From Herbaspirillum hiltneri N3 (lineage in GTDB: Bacteria > Pseudomonadota > Gammaproteobacteria > Burkholderiales > Burkholderiaceae_D), in assembly GCF_001267925.1 (NCBI RefSeq), contig NZ_CP011409.1, forward strand, positions 1,550,001 to 1,614,000: 64,000 nt of DNA, written 5' to 3'. Within the stretch, counting starts at the first letter, position 1. Every line of letters begins with the position of its first letter. Shown here piece by piece: positions 7,810 through 16,958 of the stretch. A model generated the notes under the pieces. That model saw only the letters and a program-made list of their open reading frames with translations, did no database searches and was not told the origin of the DNA. The position numbers and the translations under genes were made by a program.

Positions 7810-8835
7810 TTAAGTGTTGATCTCATCCAGCGGCCAGCGCGGCCGCACGCTGAATGCGTAGTCGCGCTTTGCCGCTTCGGGATGCTGCTGCAGGCGCATG
7901 GCGCCGGCAAAGGCGATCATGGCGCCGTTGTCGGTGCAGAATTCCAGCTCCGGATAAAAGACCTGATAGCGCCGCTTGGCCGCGGCGGCGTTGAGGCCTT
8001 CACGCAATTGCTTGTTGGCGCCGACGCCGCCGGCGATCACGAGGCGCTTCATGCCGGTGTGCTTGAGCGCGTTCATGCATTTTGCCACCAGCACGTCGAC
8101 AAGGGCGTCGACGAAGGCGCGCGCGATGTTGGCCTTGTCCTGTTCGCAGATGTTGGTGGTCTGGTTCTTGACCACGGTCAACACAGCGGTCTTCAGGCCG
8201 GAAAAGCTGAAGTCGAAATTCTTGGAGTGCAGCATCGGACGCGGCAACTGATACACGCCCGGATCGCCGAACTCGGCCAGCCGCGAAATCGCCGGACCGC
8301 CCGGATAGCCGAGACCGAGCAGCTTGGCCGACTTGTCGAAGGCTTCGCCGGCGGCGTCGTCGAGGGTTTCGCCGAGCAGTTCGTATTGGCCGACGCCGTC
8401 CACGCGCATCAATTGCGTATGGCCGCCCGACACCAGCAGCGCCACGAACGGGAACTGCGGCGGGTTGGACGACAGCAGCGGCGACAGCAGGTGACCTTCC
8501 AGGTGATGCACGCCGAGCACCGGCTTGTCGAGCGAGAGGCCGAGGCCGCAGGCAACCGATGCGCCCACCAGCAGGGCGCCGGCCAGGCCGGGACCTTGCG
8601 TGTAGGCGATGGCGTCGATATCGCCATGGGCGATGCCGCTTTGTTCGAAGACTTGCCTGAGCAGGGGAATCGCACGCCGGACGTGGTCGCGCGAGGCCAG
8701 TTCAGGGACCACGCCGCCGTATTCCTGGTGCATCGCGATTTGCGAATGCAAGGCATGGGCGAGCAGGCCTCTTTGCGTGTCGTATAACGCCAGACCGGTT
8801 TCATCGCAGGAGGATTCGACGCCGAGAACTATCAT
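7810..8835 (-). CDS. tsaD: tRNA N6-threonylcarbamoyladenosine synthase subunit TsaD
   Basis: TsaD transfers the threonylcarbamoyl group from threonylcarbamoyl-AMP to A37 of tRNAs reading ANN codons, working with TsaB and TsaE in the cytosol. The 341-residue sequence starts [16 protein letters not shown], the textbook N-terminus of the Kae1/TsaD ASKHA fold. The metal-binding HLEGH motif is at residues 111-115, and [18 protein letters not shown] and [10 protein letters not shown] are present. Upstream in-frame codons exist but encode no family sequence, so the start is set at 8835. It is divergent from ybiB, with 150 bases between the starts. Confidence 0.96.
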   Translation of the reverse strand: MIVLGVESSCDETGLALYDTQRGLLAHALHSQIAMHQEYGGVVPELASRDHVRRAIPLLRQVFEQSGIAHGDIDAIAYTQGPGLAGALLVGASVACGLGLSLDKPVLGVHHLEGHLLSPLLSSNPPQFPFVALLVSGGHTQLMRVDGVGQYELLGETLDDAAGEAFDKSAKLLGLGYPGGPAISRLAEFGDPGVYQLPRPMLHSKNFDFSFSGLKTAVLTVVKNQTTNICEQDKANIARAFVDALVDVLVAKCMNALKHTGMKRLVIAGGVGANKQLREGLNAAAAKRRYQVFYPELEFCTDNGAMIAFAGAMRLQQHPEAAKRDYAFSVRPRWPLDEINT

Positions 8836-8985
8836 GGATTGCAGCAGGGAAAACAGTGGGGACGCGTGTGCGTCCGAAGGCGCTATTGTAAAGGAAAGGC
8901 GCGCACAGCCACGGCGGCGCACAAGATGCGTCGCATGGTGTACCCTTGCGCTCATCAAAAACGGCAGCAATACGAGAGTACGATC

Positions 8986-9957
8986 ATGACGGAATCAGGC
9001 AAGGAAATGCTGGCTGCGGCCCGCTTCATCAAGGAGATCGGACGCGGCAAGGATGGCGCACGGAGTTTGTCGCGCGACGATGCGCAACTGCTGTACGGCG
9101 CCATGCTGGATGGTCGCGTCAGCGATCTCGAACTCGGCGCTATCCTGTTGGCCATGCGCGTCAAGGGGGAGTCGGTGGAAGAAATTGCCGGTTTCCTGGC
9201 CGCCGCCGAAGCCTCGTTCACGCCGTTGCAGGCGCCGCTGGGCGACTACGCGCCGGTGGTGATTCCGAGCTACAACGGCTCGCGCCACATGGCCAACCTG
9301 ACTCCCTTGCTGGCGTTGCTGCTGGCGCGCGAAGGCGTGCCGGTGCTGATGCACGGTGTGACGCAGGATCCGCAACGCGTCACCAGCGCAGAGATTTTCG
9401 AAGCGCTCGGGATCCATCATGCGATCGGTCCGCACGAAGCCGAAGCCGCGCTGGCCAACCGGCAACCGGCGTTCATCCCGATTCAGGTGCTGGCGCCGAA
9501 GTTGGCGCGCCTGTTGGCGATGCGCCGCCTACTCGGCGTGCGCAATTCGACGCATACGCTGGTCAAGATCATGCAGCCGTTTGCCGCGCCGGCTTTGCGC
9601 CTGACCTCGTACACGCATCCCGAATACCTGGAAATGCTCGGCAAGTATTTTGTCGGCGCAGCGCCGGCACAGCGCGGGGATGCTTTCCTGATGCGCGGCA
9701 CCGAAGGAGAGACCGTTGCCAATGCGCGGCGCGCGCAGCAGATTGACTGGTTCCATGGCGCCGAACGCACGCTGCTGGTGGAGAAGCAAAAAGTGGCGGA
9801 AGAGATTCCGGACTTGCCGGAGGGTAGGGATGCCGCTGCGACGGCGCGCTGGATTGAGGCGGTGCTGCGCGGTGAGAAAAGCGTACCGATTGCGATCGCC
9901 GAACAGGTCGGGCATTGCATGGCGGTATCCAGGGCGATCAAGGCACGTACGCCCTGA
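8986..9957 (+). CDS. ybiB: YbiB-type DNA-binding protein (TrpD2 family)
   Basis: The protein has the anthranilate-phosphoribosyltransferase fold: a helical N-terminal domain ([38 protein letters not shown]) followed by the alpha/beta domain. The enzyme's phosphoribosyl-pyrophosphate loop is not conserved, as expected for TrpD2/YbiB proteins, which bind nucleic acid and are linked to the SOS response in E. coli. Length is 323 residues. The start at ATG 8986 gives the family N-terminus, and about 49 upstream in-frame codons look non-coding. It is divergent from tsaD and convergent with the XRE-like gene. Confidence 0.82.
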   Translation: MTESGKEMLAAARFIKEIGRGKDGARSLSRDDAQLLYGAMLDGRVSDLELGAILLAMRVKGESVEEIAGFLAAAEASFTPLQAPLGDYAPVVIPSYNGSRHMANLTPLLALLLAREGVPVLMHGVTQDPQRVTSAEIFEALGIHHAIGPHEAEAALANRQPAFIPIQVLAPKLARLLAMRRLLGVRNSTHTLVKIMQPFAAPALRLTSYTHPEYLEMLGKYFVGAAPAQRGDAFLMRGTEGETVANARRAQQIDWFHGAERTLLVEKQKVAEEIPDLPEGRDAAATARWIEAVLRGEKSVPIAIAEQVGHCMAVSRAIKARTP

Positions 9958-9993
9958 CGCCGACGGGCGTTGATACTGCAGGCGTGCAGGTGT

Positions 9994-10419
9994 TCAGGCT
10001 TTGGGTTTGACGGCCTTGACCGCCGCCGTTGCCGTGATCTGTGCGAAGGCGAAGATGACTTCCTTGACGATCTTGCGTTGCGGCGCAGGCAGATTGATGA
10101 AGGCTTCGAAGGCCTCCCGTTCGCGATAGCCGATGGCTTCTTCCCAGCGCGCGCGGCGCTTGTCGATGCGCTTGCCGATCTCTTCACCGAAGCGCAGATG
10201 TTGCGGCGTGACAATGAGCCATTCGGCGAGCGTCTCCAGCTTGTCCTGGTTTGGCATGGATTCGCCGAGTAGCCAGCGTCGCACGCCGTGCAAGGTCATC
10301 GGTTTACCCCAGTAGCGCAAATTGAACTCGCGTTCCAGAACAGCGGGCTTTGGTTCATATCCCGCTTTTTCCATCGAGGCGCGCAGTCGTTTTGCAAATT
10401 TTTCGTTCGCGTTTTCCAT
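9994..10419 (-). CDS. XRE-like helix-turn-helix transcriptional regulator
   Basis: This 141-residue protein has a recognisable N-terminal HTH: KFAKRLRASMEKAG, then LTLHGVRRWLLGESMPNQDKLETLAEWL, resembling the phage-repressor-type XRE fold in which the recognition helix is preceded by a G-x-S turn. The C-terminal half is helical and charged, ending in an Ala/Val/Lys-rich tail. Targets are unknown. It stands alone, convergent with ybiB, and a long gene-free stretch lies on its 5' side. It may be a remnant of, or captured from, a prophage, but no other phage gene is near. Confidence 0.72.
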   Translation of the reverse strand: MENANEKFAKRLRASMEKAGYEPKPAVLEREFNLRYWGKPMTLHGVRRWLLGESMPNQDKLETLAEWLIVTPQHLRFGEEIGKRIDKRRARWEEAIGYREREAFEAFINLPAPQRKIVKEVIFAFAQITATAAVKAVKPKA

Positions 10420-11038
10420 GACTGGAACTTACTGCCTAGTGGGTGAGGAATGGGTACTTTTGGTTTTCGGAATAATTACGCGGAGGATGTGACTTATAAT
10501 CAACGCCGCTTAACGTCACCAAGTTGTAGCTATCTTGTCTTATTTTCAACTTGACTGATAGATAACAATTGTAACCTGTGGGAATCTCCCAACATGACGC
10601 CCAGCAAGACTTACAGGCCGGTAATGGTGTTTGCGCGAACGTCGTTTGCAGGCATGCCGGCAGGAAAAAACCGCTGCCGTGCTCATGAACGCAAAGCGTC
10701 GCGGCCAAGCTGAGGCATTGTCAGAAGCGGCAGTTCTTTTCGCTTGGCGAAAACGCCGGGGAAGAAGCCGGGATTTTTTGGGACAAACCAGCTAGAATAG
10801 GCGCGGATAAAGGGATTGCGCCGGATAGAACCGATTGTCGCGAATGAATAAAGAGCAAACGACAAGCGGCTGCGCATGCCAAAACACAAGCGTTTGCGAC
10901 GCTTTTTTTCCTGATTTTGTTTGTGAACATCGATGCGTTCTCGCGCATTGACGAAGCTTTGTTTGTCGTCGTGGATTCACGGGATTCATTTTCGTAACAC
11001 GCAGTTCGAACGGAAGATGCAGACGGATTTCTCAGATC
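10420..11038. other. 619-base stretch without a convincing gene
   Basis: Several short open frames occur on the minus strand, but none has a ribosome-binding site, family-like sequence or suitable codon use. The stretch is visibly richer in AT than the flanking genes. The one distinct element is a terminator-like hairpin at 10888-10909. It presumably also carries the promoters of the XRE-like gene (minus) and of the MHYT-GGDEF-EAL gene (plus). Confidence 0.5.
10888..10909 (+). terminator. Orphan terminator-like hairpin
   Basis: AAGCGT-TTGCG-ACGCTT followed by a T-run is a short intrinsic-terminator shape on the plus strand. No plus-strand gene ends nearby, so it would end either an untranslated leader of the downstream gene (attenuator) or an unannotated small RNA. 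Confidence 0.4.
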
Positions 11039-13099
11039 ATGGCCGGCTCCTATAACCTTTTGCTGATTTGTTTTTCTCTATTTGTTGCGACGCTTGCTTC
11101 GTACACAGTATTGGAAATCGCTGAACGCATCGCATCGCAGGAAACCGCACGCTACCGCCGCATGTGGCTGGCCGGCGGCGCGCTGGTGTTCGGCGTCGGC
11201 ATCTGGTCCACGCATTTCACCGGCATGCTGGCGTTCCAGTTGCCGATCAGCGTCGGCTACAACGCCCTGTTTACCGTCGTATCGCTGCTGCTGTGCATCG
11301 GTCTGTCGTTTTATCTTCTGCACCGCTCTACCCAGCGCCGGCTGCGCTGGCCGCGCATGCTTGCCGACGGCGTCGCGCTCGGGGCCGGCATGGCGGCGGT
11401 GCACTGGCTCGGCCTGCATTCGATGCAGATCATCCCGGCGGTGCGTTACACGCCGTGGCTGGAGATTCTGTCGGTGCTGGCGACCATGGCCGTCGCGGTG
11501 CTCAACATCTGGATCATCTACACGCTCAACACGCACAAGGGAGAACACTTCTGGCGCCGGGTGATTTTTGCCGGCACGCTCGGTCTGGGCATCTTCTTCA
11601 TGCATTGCCTGAACATGGCGGCCGCCAACTTTTCTCCCGACAGCATCAGCAGCACTTACGCCAGCATTGACAGCGACAACCTGATGAGCGCGGTGGTGCT
11701 CGGCACCTTGTTCGTGCTGATCGCCGCGCTGATTTTCAGCGGTGCACAGAAGACCAAGCTGCTCAGGAAGATCGTCGGCCGCACCAACGACAAGCTGTTG
11801 CATTTCGCCACGCACGATGTGCTCACCGGCCTCCCCAATCGCGCTTTGCTGGCCGAGCGCATCCAGCATGCGATCCACGTCTCCAAGCGCAGCGGGCTGT
11901 CGTTTGCCGTGCTGTTCATGGACCTGGACGGCTTCAAGGCCATCAACGATTCGCTCGGTCACTCGGTGGGCGACGGCTTGCTGATTGCGGTCGGACAGCG
12001 GATTCGCGCCTGCATCCGCAGCGAAGACATGGTGTCGCGCATCGGCGGCGACGAGTTCGTGGCGGTCATGGGCAGCCTGGCCTCGCCCGACGTGGTCGAA
12101 AACCTGGCGGAAAATATCCTGAGCGTGCTGCGTCAGGATTTTCGCGTCGACGAGGCGACGCTGCGGGTGACGTCGAGCATCGGCATCGCGGTGTATCCCA
12201 ACAGCGGGGACACCGTCGACGCGTTGATGAAGAACGCCGACGCCGCGATGTATGAGGCCAAGCAGAACGGCCGCAACACTTACCGTTTCTTTGAGCCGGC
12301 CATGCACGCCAGCGCGATGCGGCATCTGACGGTGCGCCACGCGCTGCAGCTGGCGGTGGAGCACAATCAGCTGTCGCTGCATTTCCAGCCAAAATTTGAA
12401 GGCCGCCAGCACACACTGACCGGCGTCGAGGCATTGCTGCGCTGGGATCATCCGGAACTGGGCAGCATGAGTCCGACCGAATTCATCCCGATCGCCGAGC
12501 GCTCGGGCCAGATCATTCCGATCGGCGATTGGGTGTTGCGCGAAGTGTGCGCGCAGATCGTGCGCTGGGATGCGGCCGGCATGCCGCCGGTCAAGGTGGC
12601 GCTCAATCTGTCGCCGCTGCAGATGCGTCCCGACCTGGTCGACAGCGTCACCGAGATCGTCAGCCAGGCCGGCATCGCGCCGCAGCGCCTGATGTTTGAA
12701 ATCACCGAAACCGCGGCGATGAAGAACGTTGAAAAGAGCGCGCGCATCATCACCGATCTGCAGGAGCTCGGCTACGACATCGCCATCGACGATTTCGGCG
12801 CGGGCTATTCCAGCCTGGCGTACCTGCAGCAATTCCACTGCCGCCAGATCAAGATCGACAAATTCTTCACCTCTCGGCTGGACCAGGGCGGCGATTCCGG
12901 ACCAGCGATCGTGTCGGCCATCATCGCGCTGGCGCATGCGCTGAACATGGAAGTGGTGGCCGAAGGCGTGGAGACCGAAGCGCAGCTCGCCGCGCTGCAA
13001 AAACTCAACTGCGACCAGGTACAGGGATTCCTGTTGGCGCGTCCGGCTGCCGCGCGGGATGTGCAGCACTTCCTGGGACACGGCAGGGCGTTCGCCTGA
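11039..13099 (+). CDS. MHYT-GGDEF-EAL cyclic-di-GMP signalling protein
   Basis: This 686-residue inner-membrane protein has an N-terminal MHYT sensory region of about seven membrane segments (residues 1-235). Its His/Met repeats (WSTHFTGMLAF, AVHWLGLHSMQ, FFMHCLNMAA) are thought to bind a metal and sense a diatomic gas. A GGDEF domain follows, with intact GGDEF at residues 336-340, then an EAL domain with EAL at 464-466, DDFGAGYSSL and EGVETEAQ. Both catalytic domains look complete, so it could make and degrade c-di-GMP; which activity dominates cannot be read from sequence. It is a single gene, convergent with the MATE exporter. Confidence 0.93.
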   Translation: MAGSYNLLLICFSLFVATLASYTVLEIAERIASQETARYRRMWLAGGALVFGVGIWSTHFTGMLAFQLPISVGYNALFTVVSLLLCIGLSFYLLHRSTQRRLRWPRMLADGVALGAGMAAVHWLGLHSMQIIPAVRYTPWLEILSVLATMAVAVLNIWIIYTLNTHKGEHFWRRVIFAGTLGLGIFFMHCLNMAAANFSPDSISSTYASIDSDNLMSAVVLGTLFVLIAALIFSGAQKTKLLRKIVGRTNDKLLHFATHDVLTGLPNRALLAERIQHAIHVSKRSGLSFAVLFMDLDGFKAINDSLGHSVGDGLLIAVGQRIRACIRSEDMVSRIGGDEFVAVMGSLASPDVVENLAENILSVLRQDFRVDEATLRVTSSIGIAVYPNSGDTVDALMKNADAAMYEAKQNGRNTYRFFEPAMHASAMRHLTVRHALQLAVEHNQLSLHFQPKFEGRQHTLTGVEALLRWDHPELGSMSPTEFIPIAERSGQIIPIGDWVLREVCAQIVRWDAAGMPPVKVALNLSPLQMRPDLVDSVTEIVSQAGIAPQRLMFEITETAAMKNVEKSARIITDLQELGYDIAIDDFGAGYSSLAYLQQFHCRQIKIDKFFTSRLDQGGDSGPAIVSAIIALAHALNMEVVAEGVETEAQLAALQKLNCDQVQGFLLARPAAARDVQHFLGHGRAFA

Positions 13100-13107
13100 A
13101 CGCTCCT

Positions 13108-14478
13108 TTAGCTGACTACTCGGCGCTGGACTACCCGCCGCTGGACCACCCGCAAATACCAGATCAGGAAGAACGCCACCAGGCCCAGGCTGGCGCTGTT
13201 GCCGAGCCAGAAGCCGGCGGCGCCGTGCAACCATGCCGGCGATACGCCGAACGGATCGAGGCCGAGGACGTAACCGCCGCCGAGTCCGATACCCCACAGC
13301 GCCACCGCATAGATCACGGTCGGGATCACCGCCACCTTGTAGGCACGCAGCACGAAGGCCGTGGTCACCTGCAGCGAGTCGAACAGCTGGTAAAACGCGA
13401 TGAACAGAAACAGCGGCAAGGCCGAGGCGATGATGACTTCATCCGGGGTATAGGCGCGGATGATCTGCTCCCGCGCGAACCATACCGCCACGCCGATCAG
13501 CACCGACAGGATCGCCGACAGGCGGATGCCGGCGCGTGAAATCTTCTTGGCGGTCTGCCAGTCGCGCGCACCGATGGCTTGCGCCACCAGCGTGCCGGTG
13601 GCGTTGGCCAGCGAGAGCGGCAGCATGTACAGCACGGTGCCGACGTTGGCGGTGATCTGGTGTCCAGCGACCGCAACCGCGCCGAGGCGCGCAATGAAGA
13701 TCGCCATCAGCGTGAACGCCGTCACTTCGATGAAATAGCTCAGGCCCATCGGGATGCCGAGTTTCAGCAGGCTGCGCTGCGCCTTCCACTGCGGTGCGAC
13801 GAAGCCGCTGCCGAACACGCGCAGTTCGCGATAAATCGGTGCGCCGCGCACCAGCATCCAGCCGGTCAGCAGCATCAGCCAGGCGATCAGGCTGGTGGCG
13901 ATGGCGCAGCCCGGGCCACCGAACGCCGGCAAGCCGAAGCCGCCGAAGATGAACCAGGCATTGAGCGGAATCTTGAGGAGCAGGGCGCCGATCTGGATCG
14001 CCATCACCATCTTGGGACGCGAAATGGCGGTGTTGAGCGCGGCATACACGCGAAACCCCAGGGTCGCCGGCAGCGCCAGCGCTTCGATGCGCAGGTAGAG
14101 CGTGGCTTTTTCCGCCAGTTCCGGCGACGCTTGCGCGAACGACAGGAACACCGGCGAAAACAGCAGCACCAGGCAGCCGATGCAACTGAGGAAGAAGGCC
14201 AGCCACAATCCCTGCTTCACTTCGCGGCCGATGTCGCCGAAACGGCGCGCGCCGTACAACTGGCCGATGGTCGGCAGCAGGGCCTGCAGCACGCCCGACA
14301 AGCCGACGAACACGCTCACGTAAATCGACACCCCCAGGGCCAGCGCCGCCAGATCCATTGCCGAGAAGCGCGACACCATCGCCGTGTCGATCACGCCGTT
14401 GGCGATCAGCGCCAGCTGGCCGATCAGGATCGGCCAGGCCAGCGAAGCAATGCGGAAAGTATGGATGCGTGATGTCAT
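13108..14478 (-). CDS. MATE family multidrug efflux transporter (NorM-like)
   Basis: This 456-residue protein has 12 predicted membrane segments. Family features include the N-terminal AWPILIGQLALIANGVIDTAMVSRFSAMDLAALALG, and the repeated half with GIPMGLSYFIEVTAFTLMAIFIARLGAVAVAGHQITANV. MATE proteins export cationic drugs and metabolites using a sodium or proton gradient. The last residues form a short tandem repeat, VVQRRVVQRRVVS, from near-identical 15-base units, suggesting recent slippage at the 3' end. It lies 48 bases downstream of the ArnT-like gene on the same strand, so the two may be co-transcribed. Confidence 0.9.
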   Translation of the reverse strand: MTSRIHTFRIASLAWPILIGQLALIANGVIDTAMVSRFSAMDLAALALGVSIYVSVFVGLSGVLQALLPTIGQLYGARRFGDIGREVKQGLWLAFFLSCIGCLVLLFSPVFLSFAQASPELAEKATLYLRIEALALPATLGFRVYAALNTAISRPKMVMAIQIGALLLKIPLNAWFIFGGFGLPAFGGPGCAIATSLIAWLMLLTGWMLVRGAPIYRELRVFGSGFVAPQWKAQRSLLKLGIPMGLSYFIEVTAFTLMAIFIARLGAVAVAGHQITANVGTVLYMLPLSLANATGTLVAQAIGARDWQTAKKISRAGIRLSAILSVLIGVAVWFAREQIIRAYTPDEVIIASALPLFLFIAFYQLFDSLQVTTAFVLRAYKVAVIPTVIYAVALWGIGLGGGYVLGLDPFGVSPAWLHGAAGFWLGNSASLGLVAFFLIWYLRVVQRRVVQRRVVS

Positions 14479-14526
14479 GCGTTTTCAGCGTCGACGTCGG
14501 GCCCCGTGCGGAGCGCCGAGATCGCT

Positions 14527-16245
14527 TCAGTTGCCGATGCGGCGGTACAGGCGGAAGCGCTCGTCGCGATCGGAGGGGCGCCGGCCTTCCCACAGCAGCT
14601 GCCAGCGGCCTTCATACTGGCGCAGCATCTGCTCGGCGTTCTGGTTGTCGATACTGTCCTGCAGCAGCAGGAAATCGCAGCGCATGTCCGGCCGGTCTTC
14701 AAAATGCACGTGGCCGAAGTAGGCGAACGACGCGCGCTGCGCCGGGCCGACGTTGGATTCCACGCACTGCTTGACCGCCGACATGCGTTCTTCGATCTGT
14801 TGCGCTACACCGGCATAGCTCTTGCCGTAGTTGACCCACGGCAGCCACAGGGTCATCAGCAGCACCCAGCACAGCACCACGCCGCCGGACGACAGCACCA
14901 CCGCGCGCCACAGCACCGAAGGCCGGCGCGAAATGCGCCAGTGCACCAGCAGGATCCAGAAGAGCGTGGTCAGCACGGCGATCGCCAGTGCGATCGCATT
15001 GAAGCCGGGCTTGTAGCCGGGCGCCAGCTTGAAGGCGTTCTTGGCGATCTGCGCCGGCCAGCCGGTCTCCTTGGCGATCCAGCCGATCCAGATGAAGGCC
15101 GCGCAGGTCGTCAGCGTCATCACCGAGAACCAGTCCACCGCATTGATGGCGCCGCGCTTCATGGTCGGCAGGCCGAATGCCGCCAGGATCGCCAGCGCTG
15201 GCAGCAGCGGCAGCAGGATGCCTTCTTCGCTGTGTACGTTGAGCAGCACCAGCAGCGTCAGCGGGATGAAGAAGGCCAGCGGCAGCGAAATATGCAGCGA
15301 ATGCAACTGGCGGCGCCAGGCGTACACGGCCCAGCTGGCGAACGGCCAGGCCGGCCAGGCGAACCACACGCCGTATTTGCCGAAGAACTTCAGCGAGGCC
15401 ATGGTCGGCCAGTTGATCTGATAAATATTCCAGCTGAGCCAAGTCGAGAACTGCGCACTGGCTTCGGGCAGCAAGGCGCGGATCGAGAAGACCCAGATCA
15501 GGCAGATCGCCAGCGCCGCCGGCAGCGACAGGCCGATCAGCGATTTGAACACCGGACGGTAATGCAGGCCCGACAACACCAGCAATCCCAGCAGCACGCC
15601 GGCCGGCAGCAACCAGCCATGCGTGAGCACCAGCAGGCCCAGCACTGCGCCCAGCGACAGCGCCTGATGCGGCTTGTTGGTGTCGAACACGCGCGCCGCA
15701 CTGTACATGGCATAGGCCACCAGCGCGATTTGCAGGGTTTTGGCGCTGGTCTCGTGGCTGTGCAGCAGCAAGCCCAGGAAGCCGAGGTAAATCAGGAAAG
15801 CGCCATCGGCCAGCGTGCGGCCGAAATCGCGCGGCTCCGGCTGGCCGCCGAAGGCCAGCTTGAGCGGTTGTGCTTCGCTGCGGCGGCCGAGCAGATAGGT
15901 GGCGTACCAGATCGACAGCGAGCCGATCAGGAAGCAACCCACGGTCGAAATGCGCGCCGCCAGCGGATCGCCCAGCAGCCAGCCGAACAGCTTGATGCAG
16001 ATGGCGCCGAACCAGTACGCCAGCGGACTCTCGGCGGGCATCGCCATGCCGGCGATATTCGGCGCCAGCCAGTCCATCAGATTGCCGTGCGCCATGGTCC
16101 ACATGATGCCGAAGCTGGCGGCGTCATCGTTCTTCCACGGGTCGCGGCCGATCAGGCCGGGCAGGATATACAGCAAGCCGAGCGCGAGCAGGCCCCAGCG
16201 AGGCAGAGCATTGGTCGCGGCGGCAGGGAGGCGGACTGGCTTCAT
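14527..16245 (-). CDS. Glycosyltransferase family 39 / ArnT-like membrane protein
   Basis: This 572-residue polytopic membrane protein has about 11 to 13 hydrophobic segments and a C-terminal soluble part. The N-terminal loop GLIGRDPWKNDDAASFGIMWTMAHG carries the Asp residues expected for the catalytic loop of the PMT/ArnT superfamily, which move a sugar from a polyprenyl-phosphate carrier to lipid A or protein on the periplasmic face. PAESPLAYWFGA is also typical. The substrate cannot be told, and no arn or dolichyl-sugar synthesis gene is adjacent. The preceding codon is TTG, so I place the start at the ATG. Confidence 0.82.
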   Translation of the reverse strand: MKPVRLPAAATNALPRWGLLALGLLYILPGLIGRDPWKNDDAASFGIMWTMAHGNLMDWLAPNIAGMAMPAESPLAYWFGAICIKLFGWLLGDPLAARISTVGCFLIGSLSIWYATYLLGRRSEAQPLKLAFGGQPEPRDFGRTLADGAFLIYLGFLGLLLHSHETSAKTLQIALVAYAMYSAARVFDTNKPHQALSLGAVLGLLVLTHGWLLPAGVLLGLLVLSGLHYRPVFKSLIGLSLPAALAICLIWVFSIRALLPEASAQFSTWLSWNIYQINWPTMASLKFFGKYGVWFAWPAWPFASWAVYAWRRQLHSLHISLPLAFFIPLTLLVLLNVHSEEGILLPLLPALAILAAFGLPTMKRGAINAVDWFSVMTLTTCAAFIWIGWIAKETGWPAQIAKNAFKLAPGYKPGFNAIALAIAVLTTLFWILLVHWRISRRPSVLWRAVVLSSGGVVLCWVLLMTLWLPWVNYGKSYAGVAQQIEERMSAVKQCVESNVGPAQRASFAYFGHVHFEDRPDMRCDFLLLQDSIDNQNAEQMLRQYEGRWQLLWEGRRPSDRDERFRLYRRIGN

Positions 16246-16398
16246 CAAGGTGTTATTGCTCTTGTATGTTGCTGCACTTGTGCGGGTGCGATTATCGGGT
16301 AGCCGATATTGTGCAGCAAAATCCTGTTAAAGGATGTATTGGATAGTAACGGCGGGCAACCGTGCAGCGGTAAAGCTGCACCCCGTTCCGCAAAAAAC

Positions 16399-16425
16399 AA
16401 AAAAGGCAGCCTCAGCTGCCTTTTT
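16399..16425 (-). terminator. Terminator after rpmE2
   Basis: AAAAAGGCAGC-CTCA-GCTGCCTTTTT is a symmetric stem of 11 bp with a 4-nt loop, 17 bases past the rpmE2 stop. The A- and T-tracts on both sides make it functional in either direction. Confidence 0.88.
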
Positions 16426-16441
16426 CGACATCGTGCAGAGA

Positions 16442-16711
16442 TTATTCTGCTGCGATTGCAGTCTTGGAACCGACTGTGCCGAACTTCTGGCGGAACTTCT
16501 CGACGCGACCTGCGGTGTCGACGATCTTGTGCTTGCCGGTGTAGAACGGGTGCGATTCGGAAGAAACTTCAATCTTCACGAGTGGGTATTCCTTGCCTTC
16601 GAATTCGGCCTTTTCGCGTGTGCCGATAGTCGAACGGGTGATGAACTTGAAGTCGTTCGAAACGTCGTGGAACAGAACTTCGCGGTAATCCGGGTGAATG
16701 CCTTGTTTCAT
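16442..16711 (-). CDS. rpmE2: 50S ribosomal protein L31 type B
   Basis: This 89-residue protein begins [23 protein letters not shown] and contains [29 protein letters not shown], both diagnostic of L31. It lacks the CxxC zinc knuckle of the type A protein, so it is the zinc-independent type B form (YkgM/RpmE2), which usually substitutes under zinc limitation. An ATG 10 codons upstream is in frame, but AAGG sits 7 bases before the ATG at 16711. It is monocistronic with its own terminator. No Zur box was identified. Confidence 0.93.
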   Translation of the reverse strand: MKQGIHPDYREVLFHDVSNDFKFITRSTIGTREKAEFEGKEYPLVKIEVSSESHPFYTGKHKIVDTAGRVEKFRQKFGTVGSKTAIAAE

Positions 16712-16958
16712 TTTTTTGCCTTGAAAAGTAGTGGTAGCCAATCGTCACTTCGTCGGTCGCCTTGCTTCTTGACCCGATTGTCGATCACTTGCCGGTGAAA
16801 AGTCCGAAATTATACAATGAAATCATGGGTTTGCGCCAAATCTAAATGGCCGGAGCGCGAGCGGGGATGTTGTTTTTTACCGATTCCGGGCCGTTTTCCT
16901 GGCCGGGGAGACGCTGCCGGACGGGGCGGCGCCCGCCGGCAGGGTGTTCAGTGCAAGT

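Noticed and set aside
10436..10708. A 90-codon minus-strand frame in the gap upstream of the XRE-like gene
   Set aside because: No Shine-Dalgarno, Cys-rich irregular composition and no resemblance to a known family.
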